NCBI RefSeq assembly: GCF_028389875.1
Contig: NC_084675.1
Span: 22,530,412 to 22,594,411, forward strand
DNA from: Rhea pennata
Taxonomy: Eukaryota; Chordata; Aves; Rheiformes; Rheidae
DNA: 64,000 nucleotides
Direction of reading: 5' to 3'
The notes under the pieces were generated by a model. The model was not told where the DNA came from, ran no database searches, and saw only the letters and a list, made by a program, of their open reading frames with translations. Shown piece after piece: positions 56,341 through 64,000 of the stretch (positions within the stretch are counted from its first letter, which is position 1; each line of letters opens with the position of its first letter). A program made the translations under genes and the position numbers.

Positions 56341-59137
56341 ATTCGGCCGCTCCGCTGTCCTAGACCCGAGCGTCCCCACTCCTGCAGCAACAAGCTTCTT
56401 TCCTGGGTGTGCGCAGCCCGTGGGGATGATTTGTGTTCCTGATTATCCTTCTGAGCAACTGGTAAAATAAAGGAACCTGCCCCGATGTTACCTCGGCCGC
56501 CCTGTCCTGCGTTTCTGCACGCAGTCAACACTGTTTCTCCAAAGCCTGTAAACGCACAGGCCCGGCTAAAGGTGCTGCTGTTTATTTTCCATTAAATCTG
56601 GACTGGCTCTGTGGTGAAAAGGGGATAATGTGATTTCTTTTCTTTTTTTCTTTTTTTCTTCCCCCCTCCCTTGAAGCCGCAGTTCTGAAGCAGCAGCTAA
56701 CACCTGCTCCCGAGCCTTACAAGGAAAACCAAGTGTGCCAAGTGCACTCAGCTACACTAGCCAGGAACATGGCGCTCTTCTGTGTGATCCTGGCAAACGC
56801 AGTTGCTTCCAATTAGTGCCCCTCTTAATGTCTGGGTCTTGTTTGTGCCAGCAAGCCGGTCTTGGGCAGGTTAGGAGGAGGTGGTTTGGGTTAGGTTGCA
56901 GACTATACTCTCTATTTATTTTAGATTTGAGTCTCTACAGAGAAATGGAAACATGTCATGCTAGTTTTGTCATGACCTGTTTTGTTTTTTCCATCCTAAT
57001 AGTCTATGTCATGAGTGCACATGGTTACCACACTTCTGGGTTTAAAGCCCCTCCACCCCAGATGTTTCCGTGGTAAATCACAGGCTTCTTTTGCAGAAGC
57101 AGAAAGTGAGGCCAATATGCAAACAAAATGTGTGCAAACCAGTTTCTGACGTGAGAAATGTTCTGAGTGTGGATGGGAGAGACGGTGGGTTCACAGCTAC
57201 TTCTATGCAAAAATAAACACTTGTTGCTGTCGGTGGGTGCTGCCAGTGGGAGGGACTGAGCAGACTGTGAGCTTGGTTAAGGTGTATTCCGTTCTTCTGC
57301 AAGTAGTTGCCAGTTCTCTGGATCGCTTTTGTTCAGCTCCTCACCATGGTGGGAAGCTAAGTGAGGAGACTATTCAAGTTAAGCCACTGCACTACTTGAT
57401 CTTTTTTGAAAACTGTATACAAATCAAGTAGTTATTGCTAGAAGCAAGGAGAAATCACATAATGCTGCCAGATGTTTTATGAAATGGGCATTTGCCATAT
57501 TGGCTATTGTGTCTTCTTCTTGTATCTCTCTAAAGATGCTTCTCTGGTGGAGTTTAATAGTATCCATTAGATGAACTGTTCAGTAAAGCCCTTTCCCTTC
57601 CACCTTTGTCACAGGCCTGTTCTTTCCTCCTCTGCGATCCGCTGCTTGTGTTGGTGACTGCCTCTGTATGGAGAGGATGGATTATATAAAACAAATGCTT
57701 TTGTTCTTACTGAGCTTCCAGACAGAGCTGTGGATTCTGTGTGGAGGGGATTTGAGATTCTCTTAACAGACAACTCCTCACTCCTCGCAGTTAGCCCCTT
57801 CTTCCTGTTGTCTCTGGGAGACATTGCAGTCTCCCCCGCAATGTGTTCTCAGAGTCCCGAGGCTCCCGTTTTCCTTTTACTTTCTTACAGTTTTTATACT
57901 GTGCAGTAATTTTCTCTCAAATGCTCCTGTAAGGTGATCCAAGCAGCAGCTATTATTGTTACACCAACATTTTACTTTGAAAAGGAGAAGCGTGATGAAT
58001 AGAATGGTAAAGAGCAAATTTATAGTGGTTTTCTGTCAGTTACTGCAAAAACTTTTTATTGACTCCTCTCACGAGCTAGTAGGCCGATGTCATTTTGCCG
58101 CCTAAGCACAAAGGCAGAATATATAATATTTGTGCCAGCCCATAATCTTCCTGTAAAGCCTTTATTGGCACTGTTACTCCTTCCAGTTCCCCTTTGGGGA
58201 TTTTTTGTTGCTGAAGAGCCACTGAACATCAGAGCATGCTGCTGCTGCTGGGGAGAGGCCAGGCCATGAGCGGTGGTTTGGGCTGCGTTTGGGTCAAGCT
58301 CAGGCTAGTCAGGTGGAGCTCTGGTGTTGTGGCTGAGCTTGTCCTGGTGCTTTGCCTGGCTCTGTGAGGTGCTGTGAGTTTTGCGCTTTCAGAAATGCTG
58401 TAACTAACCCACAAATCAGCACATGGGGGGCTGTGTTTGCCTGCTGCTGTTTACGAGGAAAACCAGCTGCTTGGTGCGGGCAGTGTGGTGAGGGCTTGTG
58501 CTGTCTGTAACTGCTGGAGTTGTTAACCACTCGGTTGGTCTATCATATAAGAAAGTGTTTGAGCTGAAGCAGTGTTTGTGACAGACGACCTGTCAGGTCG
58601 GAGGGTCTGAGTGCCTGCCTCTGCTTAGGTGTGCTATTGCTTAAAGGAAGGCTGGCAGTGGAAACGGTATCTGCTGAACTAAAACTCAAGGGGCTTGAAT
58701 TTTGTGTCTAGCTCTATGTTGCCTTATTCAAACCACTGCCTTGCCTTGCTCTGTGCATTACTTCAGTGATGAAAAGTGCGGTTTAAGAGTTAGGACTGTC
58801 CTAAGTATTTCACTTCTTTAATTGCTGGTTACACCGAATTAGAGTGGCACCTCAAGTAGCCGTTATTTAGTGCCCTAATATTACTGATTGGATGGAAATT
58901 ATTTTATAATTTAAGATAGGTTGCCTTTTAGGGACACTGAGACTGCTTATGAAAGGGTCTTTGTCTCCTGTTCTATTTGGACAGGGCCTAACACACTGGG
59001 GATACTGCAATCTAAAGTATAAACATTAATAATACAGTGCATATTATTCAAATGAAGGCTGCCACTTTTCCTTTGTGGGAATAAACCTCTGGGTAATTGC
59101 TGTACCACTCATCTGTTCCTATAATTGCTTTCTACAG
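56341..59137 (+). other. ACSF3: ACSF3 5' intron
   Basis: About 2.8 kb of ordinary, A/T-richer sequence. Short open frames have no recognisable similarity. No repeats or RNA genes identified. Confidence 0.7.
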
Positions 59138-61513
59138 AATCACTTCTGAACAGGCAACGCTGGCAGGATGCTGCTCTCCTTGCTCTTCCCCCACGTGAGC
59201 TGGCCCGTCCGATGCCTCATTCGTGACTTGCGCCATTGCACGCGGGGGCTGTACGGGCAGAAGAGGGCTGGCTGCTCCCGCAGGGGTCTGCAAACCACAT
59301 GGACAGCCTGCAGCAGTGATGTTACCCCTGTTTTCACTAGAGCTTTGGCTTTCGGTGATAAAATTGCCATCGTTGACCAGAACGGAGAGCACACATACAG
59401 GGACCTTTTCAGTCAGAGTCTGCGCTTGTCCCAGGAGATCTGCAGAGTTCTGAAGTGCTCTGGCAGGGACCTGAAGGAAGAGAGGATCTCGTTCTTGTGT
59501 CCCAATGATTCCTCATATGTGGTTGCCCAGTGGGCTTCATGGATGAGTGGAGGCATAGCAGTCCCCCTGTACAAGAAACACCCCGTGCAGGAACTGGAGT
59601 ACGTGATTCAGGACTCACAAAGTGCTTTAGTCATTGCGGCAGAGGAATATGTGCAGAAAATGGCACCTAGTGCTGAGAGACTGGGTGTCCCAGTTTTGCC
59701 ACTTCTTAAATCTCATAGCAATGGATCTGCAAGTCATACAGCACTGGAAGAGGTTCTCTTAACAACCAACTCCTCATGGAAAGGCAGAGGAGCCATGATA
59801 ATCTACACTAGTGGGACAACAGGGAGGCCAAAAGGTGTCCTAAGTACCCATGAGAACATACAAGCTGTGGTGAGTGTTGCTTTGTCCGTGAAATGCTTAT
59901 GCCAAGTTAGAGGTCTTGGCCCTCACAGATGGCTTGGGGCTGTGTAGCATAATGCACTTCAACACAACCTAATTTCTGCACAGAGCTGTGGGGCTGTATT
60001 GTGAAAATCCTCAACATTTATAAGGTGAACGCACAAAACTTAAAAGTATTTGAGGCTCTAAACCTTGTCTGTTCTATTGGTGCTGCTGTGCTGCAGTTTT
60101 AGCCAGTGGCAGATGGACTCTTCTGCCTGGTTTCCTGGAAAGCAGAAGGGATAGGAGCTGTTGTAAAAAGACTGCCTTCTTTGCAGTTTGCGTTTCTTCA
60201 CTGTGACTGGGAAAGTACCTTTGCCCCTAATTAGAGAATAACTTAGCCCAGCACAGTACTATACTATGTGAAGCCTGTGCATTATTTAGCTATATATCCC
60301 CAAGGCAAAAAAATCCATTAGCTCTCTGAGCCAAAAGGAACTAAAAGTTTGAATGAGCTTGCTGACTACCTCACCAGTTTGTTATCACTGCTTGCAACTG
60401 ATAGATTCATGCCATTAGGGAAAAAGGGCAGGGAATGCATCAAGCCTTGTGGTCATGTCCTAGAACTTGCATAGTTCTAGATGATCAGATACTGCAGTGA
60501 TAGCAGTGGTATGAAAACTTTGATGGACAGAACCAGGGCTTGGCTATATTAGGCAAAGAATCTGTTCCCTCACAGATATGCTGATAATTTGGGAGGCAGC
60601 CTGAACAGTAATTGTCTTCTGTGCTGTCTTGCAGAAAGCCAAAAACCTACCCCCTGAGCTACAGAAGAGCAAAGGCATTTGTGAATGGTGTGTCTAGATT
60701 CCACTGTTCAAATGCTTTTTATTTTTAGACAACTGGAAATAAATTTGGCAGTTGTTAAGGTTGTGTTCTGAAGGGCATTGTTCTACCCAAACGCCTCAGG
60801 TCTAATACCTTAGCTAATAAGCCCGTCATAACAGAGTATTATAGAGGCTTGATATACTAATATATTTCTTTACTAACATAGAGCCTATTTTCTTTTTATG
60901 GGACATCGTTTTCCTGTTCCCACTAGCTATCCCTCGTGGGTGCCAGGAAGCCAATGTCTGCAGCATCCAGACTACATCAATATAATTGCTGAGAAAAAAT
61001 TATATTTTTGATTACTATTTCTGCCAACTTTGGCTGTGCAGCACCAGGCTAATAATTTTCTGGTCCTACTTAAAATCATTATTGACTCCTTATTTCTTGG
61101 TAACAAGGAAGGACTTAGGTATCAAAACATGCATTGAAAAGATGCAGATGTTCCTGTTGCATTCCACTTTTATGGTGGGAATTTTGCTCCTGCTGGTTCT
61201 AAAGGAAAGGCTTCATTGCCCACGCATTGTGCAGGGAGGTTTGAGGTTTCTGCTGCCAGCTGGGTGCAGAGGATCTTGGGTTTGGATACACTAGGCTTTT
61301 TCAAGGAATGAGAGACTTTTCTTTTGCCCTCATGCTAGATTATGTTTTCTCTTGCAGACCACAGGGCTGATTGACAAGTGGGAGTGGAAGAAAGAAGATG
61401 TTATTCTGCACGTGCTGCCTTTGCATCATGTCCATGGGGTGATCAATAAGCTTCTGTGTCCTCTCTGGGTGGGAGCAACATGCATCATGTTACCCGAATT
61501 TAGTGCACAGATG
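59138..61513 (+). CDS. ACSF3: ACSF3, mitochondrial malonyl/methylmalonyl-CoA synthetase, first two coding exons
   Basis: Acyl-CoA synthetase family member 3 activates malonate and methylmalonate with ATP and CoA in the mitochondrial matrix, supplying malonyl-CoA for mitochondrial fatty-acid synthesis (family knowledge). ATG 59168 (A at -3) follows an acceptor TTTCTACAG|AATC at 59137/59138, leaving 30 nt of 5' UTR. Exons 59168-59869 and 61358-61513 join in phase 0 to give 286 of the roughly 576 codons expected; the rest lies to the right. The N-terminus (about 45 residues) is Arg-rich with few acids, a mitochondrial presequence. Then come [40 protein letters not shown], the AMP-binding P-loop [11 protein letters not shown] (213-223) and, in exon 2, [14 protein letters not shown] and [20 protein letters not shown]. 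No breaks are seen. It is divergent from the CBFA2T3 side and has ordinary base composition. Confidence 0.96.
59168..59869 (+). CDS. ACSF3: ACSF3 first coding exon
   Basis: 702 nt, 234 codons, from [20 protein letters not shown] to [11 protein letters not shown], then donor GCTGTG|GTGAGTG. Contains the presequence, the N-terminal adenylation subdomain and the A3 motif [11 protein letters not shown]. Confidence 0.97.
59870..61357 (+). other. ACSF3: ACSF3 intron between coding exons
   Basis: 1.5 kb, A/T-rich, with no recognisable element. A 102-codon frame at 60986-61294 is hydrophobic but unrecognised and lies wholly in the intron. Confidence 0.8.
61358..61513 (+). CDS. ACSF3: ACSF3 second coding exon
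   Basis: 156 nt, 52 codons, phase 0 on both sides. Acceptor TTTTCTCTTGCAG|ACC, donor CAGATG|GTAAGC. Starts [20 protein letters not shown] and carries the PLHHVHG motif of adenylate-forming enzymes. Confidence 0.97.
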
Positions 61514-64000
61514 GTAAGCCTGGAGGGATTGTGCGTTGGCTTTGAAATTGAGCAGCAAGACCCCATGCATTGTAATTAGAGCAACTTCGAAAATAAGTTC
61601 TTAAACAATTCCAGCCTCTTTAGCTACTGGCTGCATGTGGTTCACAAACTGTCTGTTAAAAACACTTCCAATTGGACACTCGGTCTGGGGTAAACGTGTT
61701 CTTCTCGGCATTACAACCTATTTGAGTATTACATAGCTAATCGTAATGCTACTCTGCCCCTCCTAGTTATGTTGGGAGTCTCTGTGATTGGAGGTAGGCC
61801 CTTCTGAGTACCCATTAACAGCATCTGCACACAGAATAAAGGTTGCTATTTTTCTAGCACCAAGAGGAAAGGTGGAGGTACTGCTTTTTCTCTTGGATGT
61901 TGGCAATGTGCCACCTGAAGCGATGCTGTTTGTCTGATACTTTGATTTTAGTAGTCTGTTTCCTTTGTAATCTTCTGTCCTCGATGTTTTGTACTGTATC
62001 ACCTGATAGAACACGAACTTCAGAGTTTCTTGTAATCCAGGAAAGGAAAATACTAATACCTGGCACAAACAGAAACGTTGCTTTTCATCTGCAGAGATAC
62101 GAATTTTAACAGATATTTCGATTTAGATTCAGCAACGTGAATGAGAATTTGCAAATTGAGGCTCTTTGCAACTTTGCAGTAAAGGTGGCAGGAGGGAACT
62201 CTTACTTGACTGAGTAGAGACATGCTGATAGTGTTGTTTTACAGTAGAGACAGGAAATCCGTGTCCTGATGCTGTGCTTCCCTTCTGTTCCTTGTTCGTG
62301 GTGGCAGGCAGCTGACCTAAAGAGAGGAAGAAAAGGTGCTAGGAACAGGGCAACCAACAGTCAGGTAGAACAATTTCTATGGTTGCTGGCCCCTGGGATC
62401 CAGCCCTGTTCATCTATTTCTCTCAATATTATGGACAGTGTAAGAGACATTGGCATTTGCTGTAACTGGCACTGTCTCCTTTGTGATGAATAGCATTGCT
62501 GTTAAGGGAGCAATTGGGCTTTCAGTGCTGGTACCACCTGATAGCCAGAAGAGAAATGTGCTTTGTTGGTACAGAACACCTTGGAAAAGTGAAAAGAGCA
62601 TGTCAGGTCCATGTTCTATAACAGAACAGACTATTTTACGTGCTCATATTTATTGACATGCTGTACTGCCTTTTCAGACCTGAAGGACAAAGTGCAAACA
62701 TGTAGGATATAACCAGCAGCCTCTGACTGTGCTCCAGTAGTGAGGGTGAGCCTGGGGTCTGATCTGAGTGACTGCAGAACCATGTGATTCTTGGTTACTT
62801 ATTTCTGCTTCTCTGAGAAGCAACCACAGAAAATGCACGCTTCCTTTCTCATTGCAAGATGTCCCTTGGCACCTGAAAACCCAATTTCTCACTGAGCAGT
62901 GATCCTACTGAGGGGAACAGTCCCAGAATCCAGTGGAGCAGCTTTGCATTCACATTTCCAGAGTAAATGGATAGTATGCTGTTGTAGAGGAAGACTGAAA
63001 GTTTCCCCTGGAAGCCACAGCCAGTACGGCTCTCCTAGTGATAGTTGCTACTGAATTATCTTCCTCATGTTTCGAACATCACCCCCAAAAGCACTCTCCT
63101 GTCCTTGCTGCTCACCACAAAGCCAGGGCTTGATGTGCTAGCCCTCGTGGTGCACAGAGGCAGCTGGTGGCTGGTGAGGGAAGCGGAAGAGTACGTTGGT
63201 GGTCTGGAAGTGAAGCCAAGCCCTCTGGAGGGCGCGTTTTTCCATGTCCTGTGGCACTTGTGATTGATCGTCCCTTATACCCTTGTGTTTTTCTGTGCTC
63301 TCTCCCGACATCTGCAAATCAATGAGCTGGCATTGAAGGATGGGTTCAGGTGCCTGGAGTGGGATACTCAGCCTGCCATCTCTGATCAAAGCTCCCTGCA
63401 GGACCTGGCAACCAAGGGCAAGTGAGGACAGTGCTAGAGGGTGTCCTGTTGACCTTGGAGGTTGAACTTGGGCAGGAAGGTCAGCATGGCCAGTGTGTCT
63501 GATGCAGCAGGAGCGAGCGAGCTTCGTTCCAAGGGCTCTCAGGTGCATTTGGACTCTGAAGGATGTCATTTGCTTTTCTATTTTTTTATTCCCTTTATTT
63601 TGCTAAGGGCCTCCCCTGGGAGCTGGAAGTGGGTTGATCGACACTACAAAGAAAGCACATGAGGGTAAATAAGGCTTTCTTGTGGAGTTTAATGCAAGCT
63701 GCCTTTCAGTTCCAGTCTATTTTCACCAACTGTTTACAAAATGCCCTTTGCTACTGAAATCAGCTTTCAGAAAAGCACTGGAGTTTCAGTGGAGGATCTT
63801 GCAAAAGGAGCCTAAGTTTTGCTGTGTGCTTTTTCTCTTCGTTGCACCTTGAGAAAGCAGCCAATTATAGTGTGATATAAAGAAACCCGAATGGCAGCTA
63901 AAACACTTGACAGGCTGATCAAAACAAGGCTAGGAACTTACTCTCAACCTGCTGCAGACATATTTAGCCTTGAGTGATACTGGCATGGGTTCAAGAGAAA
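61514..64000 (+). other. ACSF3: ACSF3 intron running off the window
   Basis: The next expected ACSF3 segment (human INVFMAVPTIYTK-like) is not found, so the next coding exon lies beyond 64000. A 143-codon minus-strand frame at 63138-63569 is unexplained. Confidence 0.75.

Noticed and set aside
56130..56363. 77-codon plus-strand ORF near the ACSF3 promoter
   Set aside because: Its start lies upstream of a candidate acceptor, composition follows the CpG island, and the peptide is unrecognised. ACSF3 translation clearly starts at 59168.
60986..61294. 102-codon hydrophobic ORF
   Set aside because: Lies wholly inside the ACSF3 intron between two well-defined exons, with no splice link and no recognisable similarity.

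Overview
This is vertebrate nuclear DNA, most likely from a bird (inference). Three genes can be read from their exons: PABPN1L (minus strand, 3' part off the left edge), CBFA2T3/MTG16 (minus strand, all conserved exons present) and ACSF3 (plus strand, first two coding exons only). The order and orientations match the human 16q24.3 block PABPN1L-CBFA2T3-ACSF3. The very compact exons, extreme GC and CpG content, dense GC-rich minisatellites and lack of mammalian SINEs suggest an avian microchromosome or subtelomeric segment. The species cannot be named.

Layout. 1-2896: five PABPN1L exons encoding its N-terminus and the start of the RRM, with a CpG-rich promoter just upstream (2897-3060). 3060-3580: short spacer. 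About 3580-7934: presumed CBFA2T3 3' UTR, read on the minus strand, with an AATAAA at 3606-3601 and an internal GGCAC/GGCAT array. 7935-13622: ten constitutive CBFA2T3 coding exons plus one 78-nt cassette exon. All junction phases close exactly. 13623-31900: probable large first intron, with minisatellites and AT-rich islands. 31901-31970: candidate first coding exon. 31971-55400: intergenic or upstream DNA holding many tandem arrays, including a 2.2-kb array of 15-bp units at 52640-54860, and AT-rich islands that look like regulatory elements. 55400-56340: ACSF3 CpG-island promoter with a perfect CRE and two candidate noncoding exons. 56340-64000: ACSF3 introns of ordinary base composition with coding exons at 59168-59869 and 61358-61513.

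Roles. PABPN1L is the germline/embryonic nuclear poly(A)-binding protein, CBFA2T3 is an ETO-family transcriptional corepressor of blood development, and ACSF3 is the mitochondrial malonyl/methylmalonyl-CoA synthetase. They share a neighbourhood, not a pathway. Nearly all very long open frames here (over 1000 codons at 51606-55541) come from arrays whose unit length is a multiple of three and are not genes. I found no clearly novel protein system. The most notable items are the phase-consistent N-terminal gene models, the cassette exon, the 990-bp duplicated minisatellite block, the recurrent GGCAC pentamer family and the motif-rich AT islands.
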